Shown here piece by piece: positions 50,475 through 60,610 of a DNA stretch of 64,000 bases (position 1 is its first letter; every line of letters starts with the position of its first letter). The translations under genes were made by a program, and so were the position numbers. Under the pieces are notes generated by a model. That model worked only from the letters and a program-made list of their open reading frames with translations. It ran no database searches and was not told the origin of the DNA. The stretch spans positions 142,489,729 through 142,553,728 of the forward strand of contig JAVHZZ010000004.1 in NCBI GenBank assembly GCA_036250195.1, written 5' to 3'. The DNA comes from Mixophyes australis. Its lineage: Eukaryota > Chordata > Amphibia > Anura > Limnodynastidae.

Positions 50475-52531
50475 TTAAATTACTGGCATGCATATGTAAT
50501 ATTCCGGTATATCAATAAATATTATATTGACACCGCGTACGAATATTCGATAAATCTGTATATTATTAATTATGTCACATAGGGTTAAAAGAACAATTAG
50601 ACAGGCCCGGTGAATCTCTGCACTCAACTACTAAATGATTGAATGGTTTAACCACAGGAAATACTGCATTTTATTTCATTCCTAGCTTCAGCCTTTAATC
50701 AGATCGCGCTTTGTCATCGGCTAGTAATCATAAATGTATTTATTATCGGAGTACAATCCGCTTTAACCCCGCTCCACGCTGCAGCCAGGATGGGACTCAG
50801 ACAAGAGAAGGCTGATCTGTGCTCACATGACATATTCGTGAAAAGATACTATCTATAGTCAGATTGATAGCATTTCTGGATAAAGATTATTTATATTGGC
50901 AGTGTACTATGCATATAAAATGTAATGTTATGACTATAATAGGCTCACTATTTAGACTAGACGAGTATATCACACAAACACAATTCACGCAATCCGTTTA
51001 TGTGCAAATATATTCAAATAAACACGTTATACAATAATGATGCATTTTCCAGCATACAAATCTAAACAAAAAAACACCAATTATTTAACCCCAAATCTAT
51101 ATTGCATAAAAATTGAAGAACTGTGTCAAAATCATCAAAGTTTGTAATAGTCAGAAAAACCTCATCTTTTCGTTGCGAAAGGGTGATTATGTATTATTCC
51201 AACTATATAACGATGTAAAATAATAATATAGATAATAATAATGTGCATAAAATAGCAGCTCCCCCCTCACCATCATGTAAGCACAATGTACCGGCACCAT
51301 CCATAGACTAGATGCAATCATGGGCCTGGGAGGCAGGAGGATGAAGTTTGGGGTTCTCACCTGATGTAATCTCTCTTGCAATATGTCTTCCCATCCCGGA
51401 CAAAGCAGGTGCAGTTCTCATCCAGGTACTGGCAGCACTCGGCACACTTCAGGCAGGCTGCATGCCACTCCAGGTCCGGGGACACCCGCAGGATGTACTG
51501 GTCTAAGATGTGACTCCCGCAGCCCACACATACAGCCAGCCCCGGCTTCTCTGTCAGGGAAGGAGCACTAGTTATTTATTCCTGGCTGCGGCAAATCTCT
51601 GCATTATACAGGGCAGTGCCATATACTGACTGTACATCTGCCTGTAGCACTGTCACTGCATGGTGTATCACATTCCCGCCTGTACTGAAATGTGGCCCGT
51701 GTTACAATCACACACAACATTATCACACACAATAATCAGACATTGTATTTTGAAGAATCACACTCTGTAATCTAACAATCACACACAATACTCTTACAAA
51801 TTGGATCCAACAATCACACAAACATGTATCAAAAAAAACAGTCTTGAATTGTATGTTAAAAACAAACAGAAAACAATCTGAAACTAATACACAGCAATGT
51901 AATCACATTGTTGAATATGTTTATATATCACACAATCTATCAGGCACAAAAACTTTGCATTATATACAAATACATCAAAGAAACAACAATCTAATATTAA
52001 CACAATAACTTTGCCTTGTTAAAGTAAAATCAAACACAATCATCCTGCCTTGTGTATTGTCCATGCAACCATCGCTCTCAGTAATCAGTGTTGAAACCTT
52101 TATTAGCGCTAGGTGAAACGGGACAATACTTTTCTGACGGTATCAAATTCAAAGCCAGTAACCAAGTGTAACTTCTCTCTGTGTACAATATCACCGTGTA
52201 ATCCGAGACTAGCCTCTATCTATGTGTATGGGCCATGCAATGCATGGTAAAGGTATTATACCTAAGCACAGAAACATTGCTGTACTAAGTTTCTGTTAGG
52301 AATTAAAGATTAGTGGCCTAGTACTCTACAGATTTATATTCTATGGCACAAAACTAAGTATTGAAATGTAATATCTATTTATCTATCTATCTATTTATCC
52401 ATCATCTATCAATCTATCTATCTACCCAAAGAAATGATAATTGTGCCACTATTTTATATAGTAGTATGTACGGTATTCTATATAATAATATACAGCTAAT
52501 GACACACTCATCAAAAATGAGTATGCTCTAG

Positions 52532-52591
<60 letters not shown>

Positions 52592-53082
52592 TATATACTC
52601 TACAATTGGCGTCCGCACATCTATACATAAGGTATACAGATGTATATATAATCGTAAATCACGGATACGTAAATACAGAATTATGTTATTTTATATGCTG
52701 CTAGTTGCATATTGCGACGTTATAAAATAACAGTTATACCATTTCCTGCTATGTCTGGCTCTGTGCATAATAGTTGTGGGTAAATCCATGTAGGGTTTAC
52801 TGGAATATTAAGTTAAATGACAGCTTCACACAGCCTACTAGAAATCAGCTAAGAGATAAGAAGTAGTAAAGCAGAAATACGTGGAAAGAAAAGATAAAGT
52901 TAGGAGTAATATCTTACTGATGTTGCTGGGGTACCACATAGTTACTGCATTTTTCTGCTGAGTAAAAAGAATAAAAGTTTGTGATCATGGAAAGCTGACA
53001 GTGGAAATGTTGGAGACAACTTACTTTTGGGATGATCCCCCATAGCAGCTAGGAAAGGATAAGGGAAGATGAGATCCACCAT
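33296..53082 (-). CDS. ISL2, islet-2 LIM-homeodomain transcription factor (six exons)
   Basis: Nuclear transcription factor that acts with LHX3 and LDB1 to specify motor neurons and other neurons. Coding exons on the - strand: 53082-53025, 51550-51361, 43181-42991, 39845-39565, 37347-37180, 33412-33296. All introns are GT-AG and the phases agree, giving 334 residues. LIM1 zinc ligands: C27, C30, H49, C52, C55, C58, C77, D80. LIM2 ligands: C89, C92, H111, C114, C117, C120, C139, D142. The homeodomain is about 165-224, with recognition helix [13 protein letters not shown] from V211. The LHX3-binding region ([19 protein letters not shown]) lies in exon 5 and the tail ends [25 protein letters not shown] and the [19 protein letters not shown] tail identify ISL2 rather than ISL1. 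Human ISL2 has about 359 residues; the shortfall is almost all in the linker between LIM2 and the homeodomain, and LIM2 is unusually diverged. Confidence 0.95.
33991..35489 (+). repeat. 20-bp minisatellite in ISL2 intron 5, about 75 copies
   Basis: The unit is CTAGGTCCTGCATACAGCGA with variants TTCTG for TCCTG and CACTGA, CAGTGA or CAGAGA for CAGCGA. The period is exactly 20 bp for 64 units, until a one-base deletion near 35274 shifts the register. A block of rare variants (CATACACTAA, GGTACTG, GGTCATACATAC) beginning at 34321 recurs at 34681, showing duplication of about 18 units at once. There are no spacers of differing sequence, so this is not a CRISPR-like array. Confidence 0.97.
35750..36043 (+). 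mobile_element. SINE, 5' truncated
   Basis: Body segments TTCCTTCTACAATCCAAAAA and TTAGGCTAATTGGCTTCTG, then GGGACTGATGTGAATGA and TCTGGCGCTATAAAAATATA. Same SINE family as 40258 and 11733. Confidence 0.75.
37180..37347 (-). CDS. ISL2 exon 5 (LHX3-binding region)
   Basis: Acceptor ATCCTTACAG, 168 bp, donor GTGAGG, phase 0 on both sides. It encodes [18 protein letters not shown] through EQPAFQQL, the LIM-binding segment by which islet proteins contact LHX3/LHX4. Confidence 0.96.
37348..39564 (-). other. ISL2 intron 4
   Basis: Contains an L1-type retroposed fragment (37991-38274), a G run at 38301-38317 and unassigned DNA. The ORFs at 37.5 and 38.9 kb are unsupported. Confidence 0.85.
37991..38274 (-). 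mobile_element. Retroposed LINE-1-type 3' fragment with poly(A)
   Basis: On the - strand the insert ends in CCTAATAAAAATTAC, a short stretch and an A run (T run at 37991-38002). It is flanked by an exact 15-bp duplication AGTTAAGTATTTCTT (37976-37990 and 38275-38289). Length, tail and duplication are the hallmarks of target-primed reverse transcription. The body carries purine/pyrimidine-rich patches and no ORF. Confidence 0.8.
39565..39845 (-). CDS. ISL2 exon 4 (homeodomain)
   Basis: Acceptor TTTGTTCCAG, 281 bp, donor GTAAGT. It encodes [17 protein letters not shown], the complete homeodomain ([20 protein letters not shown] onward, with [12 protein letters not shown]) and a glutamine run [13 protein letters not shown]. 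Confidence 0.97.
40258..40472 (+). mobile_element. SINE, 5' truncated, with (GT)n
   Basis: Reads CCAAAAACATACTAGTGGG, TTAATTGGCTGCTATCAAAA, a (GT)n run (40322-40360), TTAGGGAATTTAGACTGTAA, GGGACTGATGTGAATGAG, GGCGCTATATAAATAGATG and (GAT)n. The best preserved 3' two thirds of this family in the window. Confidence 0.85.
42291..42714 (+). mobile_element. 424-bp Harbinger-like TIR element (copy 1)
   Basis: Ends GGACCTCATTTAGAGTCGG and CCGACTCTAAATGAGGTCC-type inverted repeats. It has no ORF. The copy at 55307-55734 is its reverse complement across nearly the whole length. Flanking trinucleotides ACA/ATA are imperfect as a target duplication; the second copy has a clear 3-bp one. Confidence 0.85.
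42991..43181 (-). CDS. ISL2 exon 3 (LIM2, short)
   Basis: Acceptor TGGCCAG, 191 bp, donor GTATAA. It encodes [20 protein letters not shown] through [11 protein letters not shown]. The zinc ligands are intact, but many other positions differ from ISL1/ISL2 of other vertebrates as I recall them. The exon stops four codons after the LIM domain; the serine/proline-rich linker part expected here is absent, and downstream sequence shows no trace of it. The donor fits the CAG/GTATAA pattern and gives phase 1, which matches exon 4. Confidence 0.88.
45730..46474. mobile_element. 745-bp hAT element containing a LINE 3' fragment
   Basis: Left end CTGTGATGGACAAC and right end GTTGCCCATCACTG are inverted repeats with two mismatches. 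Flanks GTCTAAGA (45722-45729) and GTCTAATA (46475-46482) agree at seven of eight bases. Subterminal sequence (CCTCCGAGCC...GGCCCC on the left, GGCCC...AGGGCCAC on the right) is hAT-like. Confidence 0.75.
45856..46336 (+). mobile_element. LINE 3' end (L2/CR1-like) nested in the hAT element
   Basis: In one frame it encodes [18 protein letters not shown] then QSPT and a stop at 45922-45924, the C-terminal SxFKxxLKTHLF motif common to L2/CR1-type reverse-transcriptase proteins. A C-rich 3' UTR and a GTGGCGCCTTATAAATAAAA terminus with an (AAT)n tail follow. The longer + strand ORF over the C-rich part is in another frame and is not a gene. Confidence 0.7.
47955..48070 (+). mobile_element. SINE-like 3' fragment
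   Basis: Ends TTGTAAAGTGCTACAATG then CAGGCGCTATATAAATG and an (AAT)n tail; related to 30826-30966. Confidence 0.65.
48291..48352. repeat. (TA)n microsatellite
   Basis: About 28 TA units with a CACA interruption, directly abutting the TIR element on its right. Confidence 0.95.
48353..48671. mobile_element. 319-bp Harbinger-like MITE
   Basis: Left end GGGCCTGATGTTGAGTTAGG and right end CCTAACTCAGCATCAGGCCC are inverted repeats with one mismatch. Flanked by ATA on both sides, a 3-bp duplication fitting PIF/Harbinger elements. No coding capacity. Confidence 0.82.
49131..49285 (+). mobile_element. SINE 3' fragment
   Basis: TTGGCTGCTATCAAAATTG, TTTAGACTGTAAGCTTC, GGGACTGATGTGAGTGAG, GGCGCTATATAAATAAATG and (GAT)n; truncated relative to 40258-40472. 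Confidence 0.82.
49512..49563. repeat. (AAT)n microsatellite
   Basis: About 16 AAT units with one AGT interruption. Confidence 0.95.
50055..50180. repeat. (TA)n microsatellite, two blocks
   Basis: Two TA runs (50055-50092 and 50110-50174) separated by ACATAACTCGACATCAGGC. That spacer resembles the AACTCAGCATCAGGC end of the Harbinger-like MITE at 48671, so a decayed relative may sit here. Confidence 0.9.
50419..50475. repeat. (GATA)n microsatellite
   Basis: About 14 GATA units. Confidence 0.95.
51361..51550 (-). CDS. ISL2 exon 2 (LIM1)
   Basis: Acceptor CCTGACAG, 190 bp, donor GTGAGA. It completes the Lys codon begun in exon 1 and encodes the first LIM zinc-binding domain with [18 protein letters not shown] and [14 protein letters not shown]. 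All eight zinc ligands are present. Confidence 0.96.
51551..53024 (-). other. ISL2 intron 1
   Basis: Contains a CTAT-type microsatellite (52374-52425) and a (TA)n run (52534-52598). No other feature seen. Confidence 0.85.
53025..53082 (-). CDS. ISL2 exon 1 (coding part)
   Basis: ATG at 53082-53080, then [19 protein letters not shown] and one base of the next codon, with a GTAAGT donor. The start agrees with the family N terminus (MVDIIF-YPFL-AMGDH pattern). The first ATG has a poor Kozak context (T at -3, G at +4); the in-frame ATG at residue 14 has a better one (G at -3), so a shorter form is possible. Confidence 0.93.
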
Positions 53083-53195
53083 ACAGCTGCAGTCTGGTGC
53101 TGGAGGCAGACAGGGAGCCAGAGCTGCAGGACCCTGCTCACAGCTCCCAGGACTGGAGCCTGCACTGGAGACAGGATTGTCCCACGCACGGTGCA

Positions 53196-53203
53196 TGACG
53201 TCA
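53196..53203 (-). promoter_or_regulatory. CRE (TGACGTCA) upstream of the ISL2 start
   Basis: A full palindromic cAMP-response element about 114 bp before the ISL2 ATG, in a GC- and CpG-richer patch (about 53080-53220). It is either core promoter or early 5' UTR. CREB/ATF binding is inferred from the motif only. Confidence 0.5.
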
Positions 53204-53280
53204 CGGCGCACAGCCAAGCGGCTCAGCCCAAGGATTCAGGAATGACACCAGAATAGGCGTGTAAAAGAAATGCTGGGAGG

Positions 53281-53287
53281 CCATTGG
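53281..53287 (-). promoter_or_regulatory. CCAAT box upstream of ISL2
   Basis: CCAATGG on the - strand, 78 bp before the CRE and about 200 bp before the ATG. A TTTAAA lies 8 bp further upstream. Consistent with a promoter whose transcription start falls between here and the ATG. Confidence 0.4.
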
Positions 53288-53522
53288 ACGGCAGTTTAAA
53301 TGGGCAGCTCATGAAAGAGGTGCCAGCTGCTGTATCATGGGCTCTTAATATAAGGCATAATTTGGGTGATTTGGATAATTTGTGTGAGTAAGATGAGTAT
53401 TAATGAACATTCCTCATTATAATGACTTTAAAACAGCTTGGTATCTCTCCATCCATCTATCTGTCAACTGTCTATCATCTATTTGTATTTAATATTGCAT
53501 GTTTTCTAGATAGTATAAATAG

Positions 53523-53528
<6 letters not shown>

Positions 53529-53573
<45 letters not shown>
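53529..53573. repeat. (TA)n microsatellite
   Basis: About 22 TA units. Confidence 0.95.
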
Positions 53574-53577
<4 letters not shown>

Positions 53578-53599
53578 ATATTGCATTTTGATAGCTATG

Positions 53600-55306
53600 T
53601 TTTAAATAAATCTTACATAATAATTTTTGAAATTAGTATGAACTATGATGTAGACAATACTAACGCCAGCAGTTCAAGCGAGTATAGGATATATAAATTA
53701 TATACAGCACAAGCAGCACACACTCTAGCAGCTCATTTATCACATATCTTCACCGATTATTTCTCACCAGAACATGAACGGATTACATGTAGGTGCCCAG
53801 AATAGGCTAAACGGTTACAATGTTTTCTTGTATTTCATGTTAGTGGGAAAGGGCTCCGAAAAACGAAATATTATTTTTTCAATATCAGATGCATATATTT
53901 ACATGAAGATGAAACATGTTTCACCAGTGAACGATCCTTTTTATTGTAATCGGAGATTCAAATATATGGGACATTGTGCTGTACATAGAGCAGTGAAAGG
54001 AACATTCTGTGATATTGGACCACTTGACTGATGTTATTTCTTTGGAACAGACTTTCTGCTAACAGATTATTTATTGATACGTATCAGCGATTTGAAATTC
54101 AGAACAGACAAATCTATGGATTTCTGAATAATTATCTCTGAATAATCAGAATTGTGCTGACATTCAAGTAATGTACGATACTACGAATTACCACTAATAT
54201 ATTACTATGGTTTAGTTACATTTTATATTACACACTTGCAAACCCAATGAAATCTACATTTACGTGTACATCAAGTTATGCAGTCCCTCACTTTCCCAAG
54301 CCATAACAATAGATCAGCCGGGGTCCCTCTTAAACCAATGACAGCAGCAACTCACTGACACTTCTTATTCATGTTTATAAATGGTGAAAAGATCCTGATG
54401 ACTATGACATTAGTTGCTAGATGTTGTAACTCAATAATAATACAATGTACAAATGCAATATTTAATATTATGACATAGTTTATAAAAAGCCAGATATTTA
54501 TATATAATACAATTTCTGTGATACATCGACCATAGAATCCAGATGTCATAATAATTATAATTAGAGACGTAGAGCTCTGTGTTGAGTAAACTCTTAGGAA
54601 GAATCATTGTAGCTAACAGGTTCATGTGCACAGTGCCCACCTGTCCCCGAAGATGTGCTCACGTTGCAGCTGTGTCCTGACACGTACAGTTTTAGTAGCA
54701 GCACAACAGAGCTTCTTTCTAACAATTTTACCGCAGCTTTGACATCGAACTTTTAAATATAACAAACTCTCCTACAGGAATATGATGCTTATTAACGCTC
54801 ACTACTGTATGTAAATACCAATCCAAAGGGAATTATAACAAAAAAATTAGTTAATTGGAATCGAAACATTTTCCCCTCTCATATACAATAAATAACCAGT
54901 TTAGCTTTGATTTATCAACGTCTACGCAGGGTCGTCTTACTATGTAACATGAAGGTAGATACAGCATACCCAATTGCTAATCTTGGGGCTCCATCTAACC
55001 CCAAACACCCCCCTCCCCAACCCCTCAACTATCTCTATTCCCTCAACATCCTCTGTTATGAATCCACAGTGTTCCTGCTATCTCCTTCTGCAGATTTAGC
55101 GGAGGAGAGCCATCTGCTGGACATATATAAATATGACATCTTGTGAGGTAATAACATTGACATTTATCATGTATATATATTTGTTTATTTAAAAAATGGC
55201 CCAGTCTGACAGAATGGGAAAAATACAAGTTAAGCTTAATTGTATCAATCACAATTTGCATCTCCCATTGACTGAGACAGTTCATAGACATCTCATATAA
55301 CACTTC
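53600..55306. other. ISL2 upstream region, nothing recognised
   Basis: AT-rich DNA immediately upstream of the promoter. Short ORFs without coding support. Confidence 0.4.
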
Positions 55307-55734
55307 GGACCTCATTTAGAGTCGGACGCAAAGTCCGTGTAAGGAGTGTAGAAGTGGGAGTGTGCCGCAGCTTGGTAGGGTATTTTACAAGTTGCAAGAA
55401 AACCCCAGTTGCGTCCCACTCGTAATACCCTATCGAGCTGCAAGCAGTTTCAGCAGCTAGCTAACCACTTGTGCCACCTAATTCCTGCCGCACAGCTTTA
55501 GCCCTGTTTTGACGTGTGTTGCGTCTGCGCCTCACTGCGACTAGGATGCATTTACATGGTCACGCCTTCACAATTCCGCGTTCCTCCCATTCTCTCGTAG
55601 TGAGTCGCAAGCTGTCGCAAGTGTTAATTGCGTCCAAGATGCAGGCGGATTTGGTGCTTTCTGCACATGCATGATAGTGTTTTTTGGTTAGATGCGCCTA
55701 AATCGGACTTTGCGTCCGACTCTAAATGAGGTCC
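55307..55734 (-). mobile_element. 428-bp Harbinger-like TIR element (copy 2, inverted)
   Basis: Same element as 42291-42714 in reverse orientation. Ends GGACCTCATTTAGAGTCGG and CCGACTCTAAATGAGGTCC match perfectly, and a 3-bp duplication TTC flanks it. Shared internal blocks include GCACAGCTTTAGCCCTGTTT and CATTCTCTCGTAGTGAGTCG. Confidence 0.88.
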
Positions 55735-56661
55735 TTCATGTTCACTAAGGATTCTAGAGTTCTTCCAGAAATCATTTCTCCTCTCTAGAAGTTTGCAAAC
55801 TCACCTGTTCCATCAGGTGCTTATAATTTGTCTTACTGATTTTATGTCCCACTTTCCTTCACACTCATAAATGTGTAACTTTGGGTATTTCCTAAATATG
55901 GAACAATACCCAGGTTGTGAGATATATGGAATAAAATACATTCATAATAAGAATAATACAATTGTATTAAATGAAGGACATAAAATGTATTAATAGACTG
56001 TGAGGACCATTGGATTTTGGTTAGGAATTGTGTAAAAGTCTAATTTTGCACACTTATATGCACACCTATAATGTGCATATGTTAGTCTGATGTTTGAGGT
56101 GGTGATGTAACTACCCTTCTTCTAGGTATTGGTCATGTCAAAGCACCCTCCACCTCTGTTCCTTTGTCCCTCATTAAATCATCAAAACAATCTTTAAGCA
56201 ATGTATTATTTATCATTTTAATGATCCATCATTTCATGTGTTAAGCTGCTCACACTTATAGACCACTGTCCTCTGTAAAATGAACAATCTGGAAATGAGA
56301 GAGCTAAAATTGCACTCCTTAAATGACCTGTAATCTTTAATGCCAAATATTTTTATTTAATCCCCAATTGAGCTACTACATCGGCTATACAGGACTTCAG
56401 TTTGAAGCCTGCAGTAAAAACAGTTTACTCTTAAAAAGTCTGCTCCATGCTTGCACAGCTGACTGCGTTGCCTGTCCCATAGCAGCCAAATATGGGGCAG
56501 ACCTTTTATGGAGAAAATGCTTCTCAGTTTCTCCAGCAGAGATTCTGACTGAAGCCCTACTAATCCTAATTAGTAAGGGCAAGCAGGGGATGGGGGGACG
56601 GATATCAGGGCCAGACAGGCAATAAAAATAACCGTGGCATACAAAGCACTCCAGCATAACT

Positions 56662-56733
<72 letters not shown>

Positions 56734-58600
56734 ACAAAACTGCTGCTGCCCTATTACATTAGAGGTGACTAAATGCAGAACACTCTGCTTCATTAAAAGG
56801 CTGTGTTGCCTATTTTAGCAAACCTTTAGGAACCCAGGTAACCCACAGTCACACCGACCATCAGGCAAGTCACAGAGTTGCCAGATAGCCAGTCCGGGCC
56901 AGGTGAAACATTATTTCAAATGACGGGGAAGACTTAAATCAAAATATTTTGCGTTTGGTTTCACTGATCCTTTAAAACTTATCCAGTGTTTGCCAACGCT
57001 GTCTTACAGATTCAAGTTCTCATAAAAGTAAGATTGTATCTCTTTCATCTAAAATTTGCTCAGCTTAAAGGAAACACTGTTATTGGCCACTTGATCCTGC
57101 TCCTTGTCCAGTCACATGTTATATGCATAGTTGGAGAATGTGGCCTAAGATGTAAAGGTGTCACAGACACCCCATCCTGCAGTCCCCACCATTGCTTCTG
57201 CATTGATTGCTGTAATTTCCCACCGTTGTGAATATGAAAATACCTCAAGTAGGTTTATATAAAAGCCACATGCACCATTCGCATATATACATGTAGATGT
57301 CTTAGACCACAGAATTTATGAGGAAGTCCTAATGGGGAGCTCCTTTATCCCGATATTAAATAGACTTTTTGTTATTCATTTTTCTTTACCATTTATGAAT
57401 TATGATTTCCAATTTCACTTCCAAATTGTGGCGTTTCATGACATTATTTATACAGAAACTATGCCACTTTCCATGTGTGTATAGCATTTGCTTAACTACA
57501 TCAGTTTTGAGGGTTTTAGGTCTATAAACAAACATGACTTTTGGTATTTTATTACGATTCGTACTGTGTGTACTGTTTTCTTAGGCTTTTATCCCATCAC
57601 CGCAATATCTCGGCTCTGTTTACAAACTAGACACATTCAGGGTCCAAATAGTTTCATTTAGAGCAGGGGTTTGTTTTCTAGTTGGCAGAGAGTGTGTGGG
57701 GGAAGAATGTGGTGTGGCTGTATTGAGTGGATTACCGTGGAGGGAAATACAGTTTACTTTATCAACTAGTGGACTCATCCACAAGGAGCTTTTAGAAATT
57801 CATGTTAATCTATATAATCTGATACACAAGTTAAATAATATGTCTGAAGCTTTGACAATATGGAGACAGTGACCAATGAGAACATGCTTATAACGCAAAG
57901 TTACTCTTGGTTGAAGCTTGGTTGTTCTCTGTTGATAATTACAAGCTATTTAGTCTTCAGGAATTCCAATCTGATTTGTGTAGAGGATGTGCCCTCAGTA
58001 TGTCAATTGTCTAAGAAGCTGTCCTTCCCCAGCCAACTCTCTGCTCCATACCAGCCCTGGTGTAGAGTGCCGATGTAGAACAGGTGGCTGCCATTAGCAC
58101 GGTAGATGGGCTGTTATAATGATAAATATCCTGATTAGCATACTGGTTGCCCGAGCCATTGTCTTTAATTATCAAAAGAGGACGTGTAACTGAGGTGATG
58201 GGCACTTGTTAAAGGAGAAGTAAAATATTTTAGGGACTGATTAAATAGCCACAAGAATCTGTAGTAGGCTTGTGCATTGTGATTATGCACACAAAAATAA
58301 CAATTACGGTAATGAAAAAAAATATTGCTCATTTTTGCTCAGACCTCACAGAAGTGTGAACAAAAAATAAGCGATGATCATTATCTAAACATAACGCGGA
58401 AGCACAAAACGTGATGCTACTACGGTACCTCACAGCTAATTGAAGCGGCCCCTGACTGTAATAAATGAATGCACTTTCTACTCTTTCCACACCTATTATT
58501 TAATATTTTATGAGGTGCTTTTATTATGAGGAAGAGGAAAAACCAAAGCTTCTATGTAAACATATGGGGTAATGTACAAAGCAGAAAAATAATGTGTCTC
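55735..58600. other. Upstream region, no genes seen
   Basis: Contains a (CTAT)n run at 56662-56732. The segment 56390-56650 is free of recognised repeats and has a CTAATCCTAATTAG motif; it could be regulatory but nothing proves it. Confidence 0.35.
56662..56732. repeat. (CTAT)n microsatellite
   Basis: About 18 perfect CTAT units. Confidence 0.95.
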
Positions 58601-58629
58601 AGCTGAGTTTAGGTAGTGGACGAGCCTAG

Positions 58630-59060
58630 CAATGTAAAGGCGTGTTGAAAGCAGCCACAGATAGGTCTCTAGGAGACTTATTTTTTGCGGGTGCTTTTCT
58701 TCTGGGGCAACAGACATTACTATATTGAAAAAAAGAAGTAAAAAAAAATGAAACTTTAAAAAAAAGTTGTGCACCCCCTTCCAGACAGCTTAACCAACCC
58801 CTGTGCTGGTGGGAGAAGCATGATTCCCCCCCCCCCCCCCCATTAGTTTATTTATTATTTTATCTGATTTACAGGCCGCTGTGACTGATACACTTAAATG
58901 TATCACCCCATAAGGCAGGATACGGAGGTGTGTTTGCACAATTTGCATAGAATTCTACTGTAAAGATCCGCGCCACTTGGAGTCCTGTGTAAATTATGAG
59001 AGGCAATTTACACTTACGATTTCAATGCATTCAACATAAAATTGCATCACGCCCTAAGAG
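58630..59060 (+). mobile_element. Interspersed repeat, copy A
   Basis: Aligns in the same orientation with 60150-60610. Shared blocks include CAGATAGGT-CTAGGAGAC, CAGCTTAACCAACCC, GCTGTGACTGAT-CACTTAA and GGAGGTGTGTTTGCA-AATTT. It carries a C run at 58827-58841. Class unassigned. Confidence 0.65.
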
Positions 59061-59516
59061 TGAAGTGACATGTCTGCAAAAACTGAAACAATTACCTGAA
59101 TCTGCTGCTAGATTAGAATAACACCATTATTTAATAATAAATGTTAATAAATGTTATTTTTTTCTACCATATAATGGCTCCACTCCTCTTTATTAAAAAA
59201 AACCCTAATGATATAAAGGGAACATTTGGGCTATTTTCATGTTTCTATTACATTATTTGTTCTGCACATTTTCATGGACTTCTGTTATAAATTGTGTATA
59301 GATGGAGCAAATGGCATCCCAAGGAAAGCATTCTCAGAGCACTGCTGCCACCTCTGAGCTGGTGGTCATGTTCCAGCCCTTTAGACTCAGGCAGGAAGCT
59401 CTCTACTGTTGCAGCTCATTATCATATCTTGTTTTCTATGCCAAAATCCAAGCAGGTCTGCTCAATTGTAACGGATTAAGTGGACTAACTAAATTAACGC
59501 TGGCTTACCTGAGGTG

Positions 59517-60060
59517 CGGAGTCTAACGAACTCCCCGGTGTTCACCAAGAACCGCCGCAAGGCGGGATGGGCTTAGCTGCCAGGAGACGCAGTTCGCGGT
59601 CCTCAGGCTCGCCTCAAGAAGTAGTGTAGTGGCAGGTGCAGCGGGAGAATGCAGCAAGAAGGTAGTAGAGGCGTCAGACAATCCGGGTCAGGAGCACAGG
59701 CAATCAGAGTAGTCAGCAAGCCGGGTCGGTACACAGGTATGGCAGATATGCGCGTAGAGAGAGAAACGTCAAACAATCCGGGTCAGGGACACAGGCAATC
59801 AGAGTAGTCAGCAAGCCGGGTCGGTACACAGGTAAAGGGGATCCAGAAAGGTCAGCAAGCCGGGTCTGTACACAGGAGGTCAAATACACTAGGAGTAGGC
59901 ACTAGGAGGAACAGGGAGCAGGAGCCAGGAACAGGTAAGTTGCTCTGACACTTACCAAGTGTCAGAGCGAGGTTTTTATAGAGAGCCCTGTTTTAACTCC
60001 CCGCCCAGGTTTTAGCGGTCTTGTGACCGCCGAAGGAGGGGCGGGGGAACGCGGAAGGGT
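59517..60060 (+). repeat. GC-rich interspersed repeat with internal duplication
   Basis: A GC island in otherwise AT-rich DNA. It contains ACAATCCGGGTCAGG and GTCAGCAAGCCGGGTCGGTA repeated at about 59676 and 59771 (95-bp period), with a third partial copy near 59856. A GACACTTACCAAGTGTC palindrome lies at 59947-59963. I recognise this composition from repeats in frog genomes but cannot name the class. No coding frame. Confidence 0.55.
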
Positions 60061-60149
60061 AAGTATTCGGGGCCATAAATTCCTCCATCCACTGTCATGC
60101 AACCTAGATATAGGCAGAACAGGCATCTACACTGTGCCTCTGCATTTTT

Positions 60150-60610
60150 TGCATTCATTTAAAGATGGCCCATCGCAGTGCACAGCCGCAGATAGGTCCC
60201 TAGGAGACGTATGTTTTACGGGTGCTTTCTCTTGCTGCAACAGACCTTGCTGTACTAAAAAAAAGAGGTGAAAAAAATAACTAATTTTTTTTTTAAAAAA
60301 AGGTGTGCACCCCCCAAACAGCTTAACCAACCCTAGTACTGTTTGCGGGGAGAAGCACCATTTTTTATTACATTCATTTATTCATTCAGCAATCTGCTTT
60401 CCAGGGCAGCTGTGACTGATGCACTTAAGTGTATTATGCACACCGGACCATAAGGCAGATAAAGAGGTGTGTTTGTGCAATTTACATTATATTCCAAGTC
60501 GCACAGATATAAAGTTCCGTGCCTCTTGGAATCCTATGTACATTACGGGATGCAACTTACACTTGTGATTTCAGTGTACATTGCATCCAACTCTACACCA
60601 GGCCCCTAGA
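60150..60610 (+). mobile_element. Interspersed repeat, copy B
   Basis: Diverged direct copy of 58630-59060, about 1.5 kb away, on the other side of the GC-rich repeat. Confidence 0.65.

Larger units (their letters stand above)
43182..51360 (-). other. ISL2 intron 2
   Basis: An 8.2-kb intron containing a hAT element with an internal LINE fragment, two SINE-like copies, a Harbinger-like MITE and several TA, AAT and GATA microsatellites. No coding exon seen. Segments between repeats (for example 43.2-45.6 kb and 50.5-51.3 kb) show nothing I can name. Confidence 0.85.

Noticed and set aside
51383..51571. + strand ORF of 62 codons
   Set aside because: Antisense shadow of ISL2 exon 2.
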